From Corynebacterium yudongzhengii (lineage in GTDB: Bacteria > Actinomycetota > Actinomycetes > Mycobacteriales > Mycobacteriaceae), in assembly GCF_003065405.1 (NCBI RefSeq), contig NZ_CP026947.1, forward strand, positions 744,001-808,000: a DNA stretch of 64,000 bases. The letters are read 5' to 3'. The notes below the pieces were generated by a model. The model saw nothing but the letters and a program-made list of their open reading frames with translations, made no database searches and was not told the DNA's origin. Shown piece by piece: positions 45,380 through 55,589 of the stretch (the first letter of the stretch is position 1; each line of letters starts with the position of its first letter). A program made the position numbers and the translations under genes.

Positions 45380-46860
45380 CCACCGCCACCGACACCCGCA
45401 GCCCTAACGCGCGGGAGCGCCTGGGCACCTTCATCAACTACTGCACCCGCCAGCCGGGCCTCGATTACCTGATGATCCGCATCGTCGTGCTCGTGCTCGT
45501 CGGCCTCGGCGTGGTCATGGCGTTTTCTTCCTCGATGACCTGGTCGGTCGCCGGGGGAGAGACCGTGTTTTCCTCCGCCCTGCGCCAGACCGGGATGGTC
45601 GCGGTTGGCCTCGTTTTGTTCTGGGTGGCGCTGAAGACCCCGATGCGGCTGGTGCGCAAGTCCGCGGTGTGGCTGCTGTTGCTCTCCATCGCGCTGCTGG
45701 TGGCGGTGCTCACCCCGCTGGGCTCCGGTCGCGAGGAGGTCGGCTCGCAGTCGTGGTTCATCATTGGCCCGCTGTCGCTGCAGCCCAGTGAGCTCGCCCG
45801 CATCACCATCGTGCTGTGGGGCGCCACCTACCTCGCGGGCGCGCGCCATGTGCGCACGCGCCTGTCGAGCCGCTTCGTCCACTTCATGGGCGTGGCCGGG
45901 TTCATGTTCATTCTCATCGGCCTGCAGGGCGATCTCGGCATGGCGCTGTCCTTCGCCGTGGTGTCCGGCTTCACCCTGCTTTTCGCCGGCGTGAAGCTGT
46001 GGATCATCCTCGTCGCTCTGGCGGTGACGGCCGTGTCCATGGTCGGCGTCTTCCTCGGTGGCGGTTTCCGCTCCGCGCGCTTCCACACCTACTTCGACGC
46101 TCTGTTCGGCAACATCACCGAGACCCAGTCGACGGGCTTCCAGACCTACCAGGGATACCTCTCCCTGGCGGATGGCTCCCTCGCCGGCGTGGGGCTGGGC
46201 CAGTCACGGGCGAAGTGGTTCTACCTGCCGGAGGCCAAAAACGACTTCATCTTCGCGATCATCGGCGAAGAACTCGGCCTCTGGGGCGGCGCGCTGGTCA
46301 TCGGCCTGTTCGCGCTCTTGGGTGCGTTCGGGCTGCGCGCGGCGTTGCGCGCCCAGAACCAGTTCCAGGCCCTGCTCGCCGCCGGGCTCACCATGGGCGT
46401 GGTCTCTCAGGCATTCATCAACATCAGCTACGTCATCGGGCTGTTGCCCGTGACCGGCGTGCAGCTGCCCATGATCTCCGCGGGTGGTACCTCGGCGATC
46501 ATCACGATCGGCACGATGGGCCTGCTCGCGTCCGTCGCCCGCCACGAGCCCGAGGCGATCTCGGCGATGCAGAACTACGGCCGCCCGCTGTTCGACCGCC
46601 TGCTGGGCATCGGCGAGCCGGTGCCGGATAAGGACACCTCCTTCGACGCTCCCCGCCGCGCGGAGGAGACGCCCCGTCGTCACGCGGCGCCGCGCGAGCG
46701 CCGCGCCACCCCGGTGACCGCGCGCACCTCGGCGACGCGGCGGGCTGGTAGCGTCGATACCTCGCGCAGGACGTCGGCACGCGAGACCTCGCGCCGCGGC
46801 GCCGAATACCGGTACCCGCGCAGGCCGCAGACCGATACCGCGCGTGGAAGGAGACGCTAA
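45376..46860 (+). CDS. ftsW: Septal peptidoglycan polymerase FtsW
   Basis: SEDS-family glycosyltransferase that polymerises lipid II with FtsI. 494 residues: ten membrane helices up to about residue 400, then a cytosolic Arg/Thr-rich tail of about 95 residues. SEDS marks: the QPSELARI segment near 136, the catalytic-side extracellular loop after it, and the late GVQLPMISAGGTSAI near 365. The basic tail is typical for actinobacteria, where it can bind FtsZ or other division proteins. ATG overlapping murD. Confidence 0.96.
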   Translation: MTTATDTRSPNARERLGTFINYCTRQPGLDYLMIRIVVLVLVGLGVVMAFSSSMTWSVAGGETVFSSALRQTGMVAVGLVLFWVALKTPMRLVRKSAVWLLLLSIALLVAVLTPLGSGREEVGSQSWFIIGPLSLQPSELARITIVLWGATYLAGARHVRTRLSSRFVHFMGVAGFMFILIGLQGDLGMALSFAVVSGFTLLFAGVKLWIILVALAVTAVSMVGVFLGGGFRSARFHTYFDALFGNITETQSTGFQTYQGYLSLADGSLAGVGLGQSRAKWFYLPEAKNDFIFAIIGEELGLWGGALVIGLFALLGAFGLRAALRAQNQFQALLAAGLTMGVVSQAFINISYVIGLLPVTGVQLPMISAGGTSAIITIGTMGLLASVARHEPEAISAMQNYGRPLFDRLLGIGEPVPDKDTSFDAPRRAEETPRRHAAPRERRATPVTARTSATRRAGSVDTSRRTSARETSRRGAEYRYPRRPQTDTARGRRR

Positions 46861-46866
46861 CCCATC

Positions 46867-47943
46867 GTGAACGACAAGAAGACCCTCAACGTGCTGCTCG
46901 CCGGCGGAGGCACCGCCGGCCACATCGAGCCGGCGCTCGCGGTGGGGGAGGCCCTCATCCAACGCCACGACGCTCAAGTCTGCGCGCTGGGCACCGAGCG
47001 CGGCCTGGAGAAAACGATCATCCCGGCCCGCGGCATCGAGCTGCACATGATCGACCCGGTGCCCATCCCGCGCAAGAAACCTCTGCAGCTGCTCACAGTG
47101 CCGGGCAAGCTCTTCCACTCGGTCAACCAGGCCCGGAAGGTGATCAAGGACAACGACATCGACGTCGTCTTCGGCACCGGCGGCTACGTCGCGGGGTCCG
47201 CCTACCTGGCGGCGCGCACGACGAACACCCCGTTCTACGTGCTCGAGACCAACGCCCTGGCCGGTATGGCCAACAAGCTTGGCGTGCGCCTCGGCGGCAC
47301 CGGCTTCAACGCGGTGGCCGGCTCCGGGATGGACGGCGAGGTCGTTGGCATCCCGATTCGCCCCGGCTTCGGCGTCGCCGAAGATGCCGCCGAGATCGAC
47401 GCCGCCCGCGAGGCCTTCGGGCTGGCAAGTGATCGCCGCACACTTTTGGTCACCGGCGGCTCGCAGGGTGCGCGCAGCATCAACTCGGCGCTTCTCGACG
47501 CCCGCGAGCGCCTCATCAATAACGGCTGGCAAATCCTGCACGCCTACGGCAAGAAGAACGACGCGCCTTCCGCCTTCAAGCACTACCACCCCCTGCCGTA
47601 TATCGAGGACATGGCCTCCGCGCTCAAGGCGGCGGATCTGATCTTGTGTCGCTCCGGGGCGATGACCGTCGCCGAGGTGACCGCTTCTCGGGTGCCGGCC
47701 GTCTACGTCCCCTTACCGCATGGCAACGGCGAGCAGGGCCGCAACAGCGCCGAGATCGTCGCCAGCGGGGGAGCGCTGACCATCGCCGATGCCGATCTGC
47801 ACGGCGATAGGCTGGTCGCCGAGATCCAGGCCTTGGATACTGAGAAACTAGACACGATGGAAAAGGCCCTGTCGCAGGCCGATGCCGGCAACGTCGCCGA
47901 GACGTTGGCCGATCGCATCGCCTCCGACATCAGCACCGACTAA
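46867..47943 (+). CDS. murG: Lipid II synthase (UDP-GlcNAc transferase)
   Basis: GT28 enzyme that adds GlcNAc to lipid I on the inner face of the membrane. 358 residues. G-loops [16 protein letters not shown] near 9 and [11 protein letters not shown] near 99; the donor half has [11 protein letters not shown] near 199, and SRSGA-like [12 protein letters not shown] near 262 and [12 protein letters not shown] near 282. GTG start 6 bp after the ftsW stop with AAGGAG upstream inside ftsW. Confidence 0.97.
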   Translation: MNDKKTLNVLLAGGGTAGHIEPALAVGEALIQRHDAQVCALGTERGLEKTIIPARGIELHMIDPVPIPRKKPLQLLTVPGKLFHSVNQARKVIKDNDIDVVFGTGGYVAGSAYLAARTTNTPFYVLETNALAGMANKLGVRLGGTGFNAVAGSGMDGEVVGIPIRPGFGVAEDAAEIDAAREAFGLASDRRTLLVTGGSQGARSINSALLDARERLINNGWQILHAYGKKNDAPSAFKHYHPLPYIEDMASALKAADLILCRSGAMTVAEVTASRVPAVYVPLPHGNGEQGRNSAEIVASGGALTIADADLHGDRLVAEIQALDTEKLDTMEKALSQADAGNVAETLADRIASDISTD

Positions 47944-47960
47944 AAGGAGAAAGGCCCATC

Positions 47961-49430
47961 ATGGCGAGCGAGAGAACCGTCGATCTATCCCGCGTCCACC
48001 TCATCGGTATCGGCGGCTCCGGGATGTCCGGCGTCGCCCACATCCTGCTGGGCCGCGGCGCGGTCGTCTCCGGCTCCGACATCAAAGACTCCCGCCCGGT
48101 GCGCGTCCTCGAATCCGCGGGGGCGCACGTCGCCGTCGGCCACCGCGCCGAGAACCTGGAGATCGCCGGTCAGCTGCCGACGGTCGTCGTCACCTCTTTC
48201 GCGGCGATCCCGCAGGATAACCCGGAGCTGGCTGCGGCGCGCGAGAAGAACATCCCGGTGATCCGGCGTTCGGACCTGCTCGCCGAGCTCATGGAGGGCT
48301 CGCGCCAGGTCCTGCTCGCCGGCACGCACGGCAAGACCTCGACGACGTCGATGACCGTCTCCGCCCTGCAGTCCGCCGGGATGGATCCCTCGTTCGCGAT
48401 CGGCGGCCAGCTCAACAAGGCGGGCACCAACGCCCACCACGGCACCGGTGATGCGTTCATCGCCGAGGCCGACGAGTCCGACGCCTCCCTTTTGGGCTAT
48501 CGCCCGGACGTGGCGGTGATCACCAACATCGAGCCCGATCACCTCGACTACTTCGGCTCGAAAGAAGCCTACTTTCAAGTCTTCGATGACTTCGCCGACC
48601 GCGTGACCGACGACGGTTACGTCGTGGTCTGCCTTAACGACGAACACGCCGCCGCGCTGGGGGCCAACGCCTTAAAGCGCGGTATCACGGTGCTGGGCTA
48701 TGGCACCTCGGCGGCCGTGCGCGAGCACCCCGAGATCCCCGTCGGCGCCGAGATCACCGCGCAGGAGGTCCTGTCTGCGGGCACGTCGGTCACGGTGTGC
48801 GTGCGCGTCGGCGACGCCGAGGAGACCGTCAGCTACGTCCTGCAGATCCCGGGTGCGCACATGGTGCTCAACTCGGCGGCCGCGCTGCTCGCCGGGGTGC
48901 TCACGGGGGCTGAGCCCACCGAACTGGCCCGGGGCTTAGGGGATTTCACCGGCGTGCGCCGGCGTTTCGAGTACCACGGCACCGTCGATACCGGGACTTT
49001 TGCCGGCACGCGCGTCTACGACGACTACGCCCATCACCCCACCGAGGTGCAGGCCGTGCTCACCGCGGCCCGCGAGAAGGTCGCCGCGGAAGACAGCGGC
49101 GCGCGCGTCGTCGCCTGCTTCCAGCCGCATCTGTACTCGCGCACCATCGAGTTCGACGAGGAGTTTGCCGCCGCGCTCTCGCTGGCGGACGCCGTGGTCG
49201 TGCTCGAAATCTTCGGCGCGCGGGAAACCCCCGTCGAGGGGATCACCTCCCGCATCATCACCGACCGCATCGACGAGGCCACCACCGAGGTCCGCTACGA
49301 GCCGGATTTCTCCGCCGCGGTGGAGACCGTCATCGGGGTGACCCGCCCGGGCGATCTGGTGCTGACCATGGGCGCCGGCACCGTGACCATGCTGGCCGAT
49401 GAGATCCTGCAGGGCTTGGAGAACCGATGA
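47961..49430 (+). CDS. murC: UDP-N-acetylmuramate--L-alanine ligase
   Basis: First Mur ligase, adding L-Ala. 489 residues. [12 protein letters not shown] near 13, P-loop [12 protein letters not shown] near 119, EADESDASL near 171, [10 protein letters not shown] near 354 and FQPHLYSRT near 388. ATG with AAAGGAGAAAGG upstream. Overlaps ftsQ by 4 nt (ATGA). Confidence 0.97.
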   Translation: MASERTVDLSRVHLIGIGGSGMSGVAHILLGRGAVVSGSDIKDSRPVRVLESAGAHVAVGHRAENLEIAGQLPTVVVTSFAAIPQDNPELAAAREKNIPVIRRSDLLAELMEGSRQVLLAGTHGKTSTTSMTVSALQSAGMDPSFAIGGQLNKAGTNAHHGTGDAFIAEADESDASLLGYRPDVAVITNIEPDHLDYFGSKEAYFQVFDDFADRVTDDGYVVVCLNDEHAAALGANALKRGITVLGYGTSAAVREHPEIPVGAEITAQEVLSAGTSVTVCVRVGDAEETVSYVLQIPGAHMVLNSAAALLAGVLTGAEPTELARGLGDFTGVRRRFEYHGTVDTGTFAGTRVYDDYAHHPTEVQAVLTAAREKVAAEDSGARVVACFQPHLYSRTIEFDEEFAAALSLADAVVVLEIFGARETPVEGITSRIITDRIDEATTEVRYEPDFSAAVETVIGVTRPGDLVLTMGAGTVTMLADEILQGLENR

Positions 49431-50278
49431 CCCACGGTCGCGTCAGTTCCCCCGAACCCGACGAGCCCCAAAAGCCGCCGGCTGCGGAAGAGGTCTCAAC
49501 CAATAGCTACACCGGCGAGGAGCGCGCCCGGCTTCTCGACGAGCACGCCGCCCACCAGGCGGGCGTACAGGAATCTTCCGGTTCCACGGCGTCCGGCGCG
49601 GGTAGGCGCGGCGCACGGTCGCGGATGTGGAAGATCATCGCCGCGGTGGTGGTTGTGGTGGTGTTACTCGCCGCGGCGATCGCCGCGCTGTTTGCGTTTC
49701 CGATCTTTACGGTGAAGAACGTCGCGGTCGAAGGCAACCAGCAGCTCGAGGACCAGCAGATCGTGGATGCCACGGGGATCGAGCCGGGGGAAAATCTCAT
49801 GCAGGTCGATACCACGGCGGCGGCGCGCGGGGTCGTCGGGATGCCGCGGGTGCGCGAGGCGACGGTGTCGAGGTCTTTTCCTTCCGAGATCACCGTCACC
49901 GTCGTCGAGCGCCGCGTCATCGCCTGGCTGGAAGAAGGCGACGAGCCCACGCTGATCGACGATCAGGCCGAAGCCTTCCACGATGGCGCCCCGCCGGAAT
50001 CGGCCGTGCGCCTAGAGGGCATGGACGGTAGCGACACCGAGCTCTTGGAGGGCGCCATCGCTATCGCCGGCGCGTTGAGCGATCCGGTGGGCGAGGCCGT
50101 CGAGCATATCTCGGCGGAGTCTGTCAACGCCTACCAGCTGCAGCTTAACGATGGCCGCACCGTGTTCTGGGGCCGGGCCGTGGACAACGACAACAAGGCG
50201 TTGGCGGTGGAGACCGTGCTGCAGCGCGAGGGTGGCGAGTGGGATGTCTCTAACCCGCAGATGATCGTGCAGCGTTAG
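49427..50278 (+). CDS. ftsQ: Division protein FtsQ
   Basis: Bitopic divisome protein that bridges early and late factors. 283 residues: an acidic, Pro-rich cytosolic part (1-65), one membrane helix (about 68-90: [19 protein letters not shown]), a POTRA domain (about 92-162: [14 protein letters not shown]) and the beta domain. Low sequence conservation but the topology, POTRA motif and place between murC and ftsZ are decisive. Last gene before the ftsZ promoter region. Confidence 0.94.
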   Translation: MTHGRVSSPEPDEPQKPPAAEEVSTNSYTGEERARLLDEHAAHQAGVQESSGSTASGAGRRGARSRMWKIIAAVVVVVVLLAAAIAALFAFPIFTVKNVAVEGNQQLEDQQIVDATGIEPGENLMQVDTTAAARGVVGMPRVREATVSRSFPSEITVTVVERRVIAWLEEGDEPTLIDDQAEAFHDGAPPESAVRLEGMDGSDTELLEGAIAIAGALSDPVGEAVEHISAESVNAYQLQLNDGRTVFWGRAVDNDNKALAVETVLQREGGEWDVSNPQMIVQR

Positions 50279-50442
50279 GGTAAGGGTATCGCATAAGCGC
50301 AGGTCATTAACCCTAAGGTAGAGGTTGAGGGTGCCGACACGCGCGAAAATGTGCCCGCAATTTTCACCCTGATTGACCATGATGGGTAGCAGCGAAAAAG
50401 TTCCGAAAACCACTCTCTAGTCGAAAGGCGAGCGAAAACCAC
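50279..50442 (+). promoter_or_regulatory. ftsZ upstream region
   Basis: 164 bp between ftsQ and ftsZ with lower GC than the genes around it. ftsZ is known to have its own promoters in corynebacteria; a TTGACC (50373) is visible, but no clear -10 was chosen. GAAAGGCGAG lies before the ATG. Confidence 0.45.
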
Positions 50443-51648
50443 ATGACCTCCCCGAACAATTACCTCGCCGTCATCAAGGTCGTCGGTGTCGGCGGCGGTG
50501 GCGTCAACGCCGTCAACCGCATGATCGAGGAAGGCCTGAAGGGCGTCGAGTTCGTCGCGGTCAACACTGACTCCCAGGCATTGTTGTTCTCTGATGCGGA
50601 CACCAAGCTCGACATCGGCCGCGAGGCCACCCGCGGTCTCGGCGCCGGCGCGAACCCGGAGGTCGGTCGCACGTCCGCAGAGGACCACAAGAACGAGATC
50701 GAAGAGACCCTCAAGGGCGCTGACATGGTCTTCGTCACCGCCGGCGAGGGCGGCGGCACCGGCACCGGCGCCGCCCCGGTCGTCGCGAACGTGGCCAAGA
50801 AGATGGGCGCGCTGACCATCGGCGTGGTCACCCGCCCCTTCTCCTTCGAGGGCAAGCGCCGCACCCGCCAGGCCGTCGAGGGCATCGAGCAGCTGCGCGA
50901 GGTCTGTGACACCGTCATCGTCATCCCGAACGACCGCCTGCTCCAGCTGGCCGATGGCGAACTGTCCATGATGGACGCCTTCCGCGCCGCCGACCAGGTC
51001 CTGCACAACGGTGTGCAGGGCATCACCAACCTGATCACCATCCCGGGCATGATCAACGTCGACTTCGCCGACGTCCGCTCCGTGATGGCCGACGCCGGCT
51101 CCGCCCTCATGGGCGTGGGCTCCTCGCGCGGCGACGACCGCGTCATGGACGCCACCCTCCAGGCCATCAACTCCCCGCTGCTGGAGACCACCATGGAAGG
51201 CGCGACCGGCATCCTGCTCTCCGTCGCCGGCGGCTCTGACCTCGGCCTGCAGGAGGTCCACTCCGCCGCCACCGTCGTCGAGGAGAAGGCCGACGAGGAC
51301 GTCAACCTCATCTTCGGCACCATCATCGACGACAACCTCGGCGACGAGGTCCGCGTCACCATCATCGCTACCGGCTTCGACGCCGCCTCCAACACCGGCA
51401 GCCCGGAGCGCCCCGTCGGCCGCCACGCCCAGCGCGAGGAGCCGCAGGAGGAGCAGAAGGCCACCCGCGGCTCGCTTTTCGACGACCGCACCCGCGAAGA
51501 GCCCACCCCCGCCCCGCGCGAGTCGAGCCACCGCTCCGGCGGCCTGTTTACTGACAACCAGCGCTTCGAGGACACCTCCCGTCGAGAAGCGCTGCGCCGT
51601 GACGACGACGGCGACGACGACCTCGATGTGCCGTCCTTCATGCGCTAG
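50443..51648 (+). CDS. ftsZ: Cell division GTPase FtsZ
   Basis: Tubulin-like GTPase that forms the Z ring. 401 residues. [14 protein letters not shown] near 11, the GTP loop [10 protein letters not shown] near 104, NDRLLQ near 166, and the C-terminal tail [11 protein letters not shown] that binds SepF (and FtsW in mycobacteria). The linker (about 320-388) is charged and disordered. Corynebacteria lack FtsA and ZipA, so SepF encoded 7 kb downstream is the expected membrane anchor. Confidence 0.98.
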   Translation: MTSPNNYLAVIKVVGVGGGGVNAVNRMIEEGLKGVEFVAVNTDSQALLFSDADTKLDIGREATRGLGAGANPEVGRTSAEDHKNEIEETLKGADMVFVTAGEGGGTGTGAAPVVANVAKKMGALTIGVVTRPFSFEGKRRTRQAVEGIEQLREVCDTVIVIPNDRLLQLADGELSMMDAFRAADQVLHNGVQGITNLITIPGMINVDFADVRSVMADAGSALMGVGSSRGDDRVMDATLQAINSPLLETTMEGATGILLSVAGGSDLGLQEVHSAATVVEEKADEDVNLIFGTIIDDNLGDEVRVTIIATGFDAASNTGSPERPVGRHAQREEPQEEQKATRGSLFDDRTREEPTPAPRESSHRSGGLFTDNQRFEDTSRREALRRDDDGDDDLDVPSFMR

Positions 51649-51659
51649 TCTGGGGCCTC

Positions 51660-52400
51660 ATGGCTGACCTAGACAACGTCGCTGAGCGCCCTGTCCGCAT
51701 GGTGTTTACCTCCCGTGCGGGCGGGGCGTCGGCGTTACCGTACGACTCTTTCAACCTCGGTGACCACGTCGGAGACGACCCCGACAACGTGGCTGCCAAC
51801 CGTCGCCGCCTCGCCGAGATCCTCGGCCTGAGCCCTGAGCGTTTCGTCTGGATGGAGCAGCTGCACACGAATACCGTCACGGTTGTCGACGGCCCGCAAA
51901 ATCAGCCCGTCCCCGCCACCGACGCGGTGGTCACCACCGAAAAGAACCTGGCCCTGGTGGTGCTCGTCGCCGACTGCGTGCCGGTGCTGCTCGCCGACCA
52001 CGAAGCCGGAGTCATTGGGGCCGCCCACGCCGGGCGACTCGGGGCGCGCAATGGGATTGTGGGGCTGACCGTCGATAAGATGTGCGAGCTAGGCGCCCGC
52101 CCGGAGGCCATCCAGGCGCTGCTCGGGCCCGCCGCCTCGGGTGATTATTACGAGGTGCCGGAGGAGATGGCGGCGGACGTCGATAAGCATCTGCCAGGGT
52201 CGGCGACGCGGACGAAGAAGAACACCGCCGGCCTGGACCTGCGCGCAGGCATCATCCGGCAGCTCATGGCGCGCCGGGTGACGCATATCGACGCCGATCC
52301 CCGCTGCACCATTAGCAACCAGGACTTCTTTTCCCACCGCCGTGAAGGCACCACCGGCCGGCAGGCGGGGGTAATTTGGCTGACGGGGAGTGAGGCATAG
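51660..52400 (+). CDS. pgeF: Multicopper-oxidase-fold (YfiH/PgeF) protein
   Basis: Laccase-domain protein; E. coli PgeF hydrolyses L-Ser mistakes in muropeptide precursors, and other members act as purine nucleoside phosphorylases. 246 residues. Conserved zinc residues: QLHTNTV near 62, VADCVPVLL near 101 and AAHAGRLG near 121 (the usual residue after AHAG is Trp, here Arg). No Shine-Dalgarno sequence; a TAGTCT overlapping the ftsZ stop lies 8 nt before the ATG and could give a leaderless mRNA. It lies between ftsZ and yggS as in many Gram-positives. Confidence 0.9.
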   Translation: MADLDNVAERPVRMVFTSRAGGASALPYDSFNLGDHVGDDPDNVAANRRRLAEILGLSPERFVWMEQLHTNTVTVVDGPQNQPVPATDAVVTTEKNLALVVLVADCVPVLLADHEAGVIGAAHAGRLGARNGIVGLTVDKMCELGARPEAIQALLGPAASGDYYEVPEEMAADVDKHLPGSATRTKKNTAGLDLRAGIIRQLMARRVTHIDADPRCTISNQDFFSHRREGTTGRQAGVIWLTGSEA

Positions 52401-53093
52401 ATGGGGCGTATCGACGAGCTGCGCGCCGGGCTCGAGCGCGTCCGCGCGCGGATCAGCGAGGCGGAGAAGAACGCCGGTAGGCAGGCCGGGAGCGTGCGAC
52501 TTCTGCCGGTAACGAAGTTCCACCCCGTTTCGGATGTCGAGCTGCTCTACGAGCTCGGCATCACCGATGTCGGCGAAAACCGCGAACAGGAAGCGCGCGC
52601 GAAGGCGGAAGAGTATCCGCAGATGCGTTTCCATATGATCGGCCAGATCCAGTCGAAGAAGGCGAACGCCGTGGCGCGATGGGCGGCGGCGTGCCATTCG
52701 GTCGATAGTGAAAAGCTGGCCGGCCGGCTTGACCTCGGCATGGAACTCGCGCTCGAGCGTGGCGATCGTAGCACCGATCAGCTGGAGTGCTTCATCCAGC
52801 TCTCCGCGGATGGCGACACCGCGCGCGGGGGAGTGACCGCCGAGGATGTTCCCGCCCTCGCGGAGGCGATCCATGCTGCCGAGCACCTGCAGCTGGCGGG
52901 GATCATGGTGGTTCCTCCCCTCGACGAAGAGCCTGGGCCGGTGTTCCAGCGCGCCCGCGAACTTGCCGACTCACTGGGCGAAGGCATGCTGCTATCTGCT
53001 GGCATGTCCGCCGATCTCGAGCAGGCCATCGCCGCGGGCAGTGACATCGTGCGGGTCGGCACCGACATTCTTGGCGCGCGCCCGCAGGGCTAG
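52401..53093 (+). CDS. yggS: PLP homeostasis protein, YggS/YlmE family
   Basis: PLP-binding protein (fold type III, alanine-racemase-like barrel without the second domain) that keeps vitamin B6 and amino acid pools in balance. 230 residues. The PLP lysine lies in LLPVTKFHP near residue 37; GENREQEARAKAEE near 59, MIGQIQSKKAN near 78, SAGMSADLEQAI near 197 and VRVGTDILG near 216. The ATG follows the pgeF stop directly (TAGATG). Its stop overlaps that of the inserted minus-strand gene (CTAG), and sepF, its usual neighbour, is 5.4 kb away. Confidence 0.94.
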   Translation: MGRIDELRAGLERVRARISEAEKNAGRQAGSVRLLPVTKFHPVSDVELLYELGITDVGENREQEARAKAEEYPQMRFHMIGQIQSKKANAVARWAAACHSVDSEKLAGRLDLGMELALERGDRSTDQLECFIQLSADGDTARGGVTAEDVPALAEAIHAAEHLQLAGIMVVPPLDEEPGPVFQRARELADSLGEGMLLSAGMSADLEQAIAAGSDIVRVGTDILGARPQG

Positions 53094-54964
53094 TCCCTCG
53101 GTTCGCGTACCCACGCCCCGATTACGCCGGGGACTACTGGCGGGCGTTCGCCGAGAAGGTCACGCATATTACCTTCGCGTTCGACTTGGCTGGTGATCGT
53201 GCGGATCTTGCCTTTGTTGTTCGGGCTGTTGGTATTCCGTGCGCCGGGTACTCCGCCCATCATGGGTGCCATGCCAGCGCGGGTTGTTTGGTTTTGCCCT
53301 TGCGTGGCGGTTTGGGCGTGTGGGTTAGTGCCTGTGTTGGTGTTGCCTCCCGGGTTAGGGCGGCGGGTGGAATCATCACCACTAGGCTGGCCAGGGTTGC
53401 TGGGGTTGTGGCCGGGTGTGGGTGGTACTCCTGAAACGCCACGAAGGCCTGTACTAGATGAACCGCCTTGTGCATTATGACTACCGGTGGCTCCGATCGC
53501 GCGTGAGCCTTCCGAGGGAGTACTGGCGAAGCCGGAACCGAAACGGGTGCCGGCCGAGGGATTTGAACCGGCGCTACCCGCGATCCCTGGCCGGGCAGAA
53601 GCCATACCCGGCATCAGGACACCAGCACCAGTCGCACCGGGAGTACTCGTGCGTGCCTGAGGAGAAGTGGTTGAAGGCGTGGCCCCAGTACTGGGTCGTG
53701 AAGGCTGTGCCCCGCCGTAATTGGTGGTGGCACTCGGGGCAAGCGGTGCACCCATCGGGGTGATCACATTCGACGCCCCAGACACACCAGGAAGAGAAGC
53801 CGTGGGGCTAGCACTAGGGTTACTAGCCAACCCGGTGATCTGCTGCGGTGAGGTCATCGTGGCTGCATCCGTACTAATTGCCTGCGGGCTGAACAACCCC
53901 TCACCAAGACTTACGCCAGCAGCATCCGCCATACCCCTGGTCACCGAGTTAATACGCTCAAAACTCTCCGGATACGCTGCAGCCGCCTCGAGTAACTGGT
54001 CACGCAGTCCGTGTGGGGTGATGATGCCGTTGGTGGAGTAACGAGAACCGGTGCCATCAACATCAGACATCATGGCGTCTGCGTGTCCACCGGAGGTGCC
54101 GGAGTCTTCGAGTGTCAGGTTCGATACTGGTGGGATCAGTCCTACCAGTTCCGCTTGGGTGGCGGCAGCGTAGTAACCCAAGAAGGCGTGCTCGGCGATG
54201 CGTGCGGCCATTTCTCCGTTGGGGCCGAGTGCGCGTAGGGCGTCGAGTTCGAGTTTGACGCCGGTGACGTCACCGAGTTTGGTCATCCGGCTGCGGTCTA
54301 AAGCCCCAAGGTATTGGTTGATGATGCGGGAATTAGCGGCGATGACTTCACTGCGACGAGCAGTGCCGTCAATACGGGCGCGGATTGCATCAATAACCGC
54401 CCCAGTATTCTCTGACCCGAGCGTGGTGCTGACGTCGTGGAGCCCCGAAGCGATGTCTTTGGCGGCGTTGATGATCTCGACCCAGATTCTCTGGGATGAG
54501 TAGGCGGCGTTGCCGTCTGTTTGTTGGAGTTCGTGCATGAGTGTTTGCACGGATAGTGCTGGTAGAACACCCACCGTTGTCTTCCCGAGCCCGCTAGTTC
54601 CTGTCGCATCCAGTGGGGAGAAGTTGTAACTGGAGGTGTGGGTGCTTCCTCCGTGGTCGGCGATGTCGAGTGCGTGGGCTGCGGTGTCGTCTTGGGCTTG
54701 GAAGGCCTCAGAGGTGCGGTTGAGGTTTGTATGTATGTCGTCGAGTTCGCCCGAGAGGTCTTGCAGTACTTGGGCTGCGGCGCCTGATCCGTATTTGATG
54801 AACCGGCCATGCATAGTGCCCATTTGGTCGAAACCGGATGCCACCGAATAGGACGGTCCTATGGGTGCATTGAGGGTATTTCTTTCGCCAGTACGTGCGC
54901 TGTGCGAAAGGGCTCCTACTTTGCCGCTGATTGCGTCGAGGCTGTGAAGATCTATCTCAATCAT
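53090..54964 (-). CDS. WXG100/EspB-like protein with Pro/Ser/Gly-rich tail, possible type VII secretion substrate
   Basis: 624 residues, no signal peptide or membrane helix. Residues 1-105 are helical, ending LQDLSGELDDIHTNLNRTSE and AFQAQDD, like the second helix of WXG100 proteins; F-x3-D there resembles the YxxxD/E export motif. A second helical domain (about 140-285) contains IWVEIINAAKDIASGLHDV. Residues about 365-590 are low-complexity Gly/Pro/Ser/Thr. The last residues GVIGAWVREPRD look conserved, as in many actinobacterial ESX-linked proteins. The ATG overlaps the upstream lipoprotein gene by 8 nt. Family and export are inference; no ESX machinery is in the window. It interrupts the dcw cluster, and the DNA looks less GC-rich than its flanks. 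Confidence 0.65.
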   Translation of the reverse strand: MIEIDLHSLDAISGKVGALSHSARTGERNTLNAPIGPSYSVASGFDQMGTMHGRFIKYGSGAAAQVLQDLSGELDDIHTNLNRTSEAFQAQDDTAAHALDIADHGGSTHTSSYNFSPLDATGTSGLGKTTVGVLPALSVQTLMHELQQTDGNAAYSSQRIWVEIINAAKDIASGLHDVSTTLGSENTGAVIDAIRARIDGTARRSEVIAANSRIINQYLGALDRSRMTKLGDVTGVKLELDALRALGPNGEMAARIAEHAFLGYYAAATQAELVGLIPPVSNLTLEDSGTSGGHADAMMSDVDGTGSRYSTNGIITPHGLRDQLLEAAAAYPESFERINSVTRGMADAAGVSLGEGLFSPQAISTDAATMTSPQQITGLASNPSASPTASLPGVSGASNVITPMGAPLAPSATTNYGGAQPSRPSTGATPSTTSPQARTSTPGATGAGVLMPGMASARPGIAGSAGSNPSAGTRFGSGFASTPSEGSRAIGATGSHNAQGGSSSTGLRGVSGVPPTPGHNPSNPGQPSGDDSTRRPNPGGNTNTGTNPHAQTATQGQNQTTRAGMAPMMGGVPGARNTNSPNNKGKIRTITSQVEREGNMRDLLGERPPVVPGVIGAWVREPRD

Positions 54965-55589
54965 ACGTTTCCCCCTGAAGTTGTAGATAGATTAATTCGG
55001 CTACAGAAGTAGCTGTTTGGCATAATTCCGCATCTGAAGTCATTTCTCGGGAATCTGTGCTCGCTACAGAAAGCAATTCGCGCGATGTGTCCAAGGAGGC
55101 AGCACAGGCTGTTCTTGCTTCATCGTGTCTCTGATGAGTAACCAACGAAGGCAGAATGTCACTGGCCTCGGCATCGGTCGTGGCGCTTTTCGCTACAAGA
55201 TTGGAGACAAGGTTAAAACCACCGGTCATGGTGATTCTCCTGTTCGTTTCGTAATCTTCGATGAAAGCGAAACCGCAGCTGGTCATTCCGAAATTGTTGC
55301 TTTGTTCTCCCGTTATAGGTTCAATTCCGGCTTCTTCGAAGACCTCGGGTGGAATCTCTTCGCAGGCGCGGATGGGCTCTAGATCTTTATCGTCTGGGTC
55401 GAGCTTGGTGAGTTCGACGAATTCTCCGCTGAGATAGAACCCGGGAGGCAGCTCCTGTGGTTCCGTCTCGCCGGCTGATTCCGCGGCATTCTGACGTGGC
55501 TGCAGATTTACCAAGGTGCCTGTGAGGCCGCAGGCTGCCACGAGACTTCCTGCCACGGCCACGACGGCGATAGCGATGAGGCGGCTCAC
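54957..55589 (-). CDS. DUF3558-like lipoprotein, copy 2
   Basis: 210 residues. Lipoprotein signal peptide with lipobox LVAAC (C20), then a Pro/Glu-rich linker and a domain like DUF3558: the GFYLSGEFVELTKLDP start, ACEEIPPEVFEEAGI (about 78-92), TSCGF (about 107), TACAAS and ELCQTA give four cysteines that could form two disulphides. Close paralogue of the next gene upstream; the same four cysteines are kept. Start GTG sharing one base with the preceding TAG, and an 8-nt overlap with the WXG100-like gene, so all three are translationally coupled. DUF3558 lipoproteins often accompany ESX-type genes in actinobacteria (from memory). Confidence 0.75.
   Translation of the reverse strand: MSRLIAIAVVAVAGSLVAACGLTGTLVNLQPRQNAAESAGETEPQELPPGFYLSGEFVELTKLDPDDKDLEPIRACEEIPPEVFEEAGIEPITGEQSNNFGMTSCGFAFIEDYETNRRITMTGGFNLVSNLVAKSATTDAEASDILPSLVTHQRHDEARTACAASLDTSRELLSVASTDSREMTSDAELCQTATSVAELIYLQLQGETYD

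Noticed and set aside
53186..54041. Plus-strand frames opposite the WXG100-like gene
   Set aside because: Several broken frames opposite a long, translationally coupled minus-strand gene with domain-like structure.
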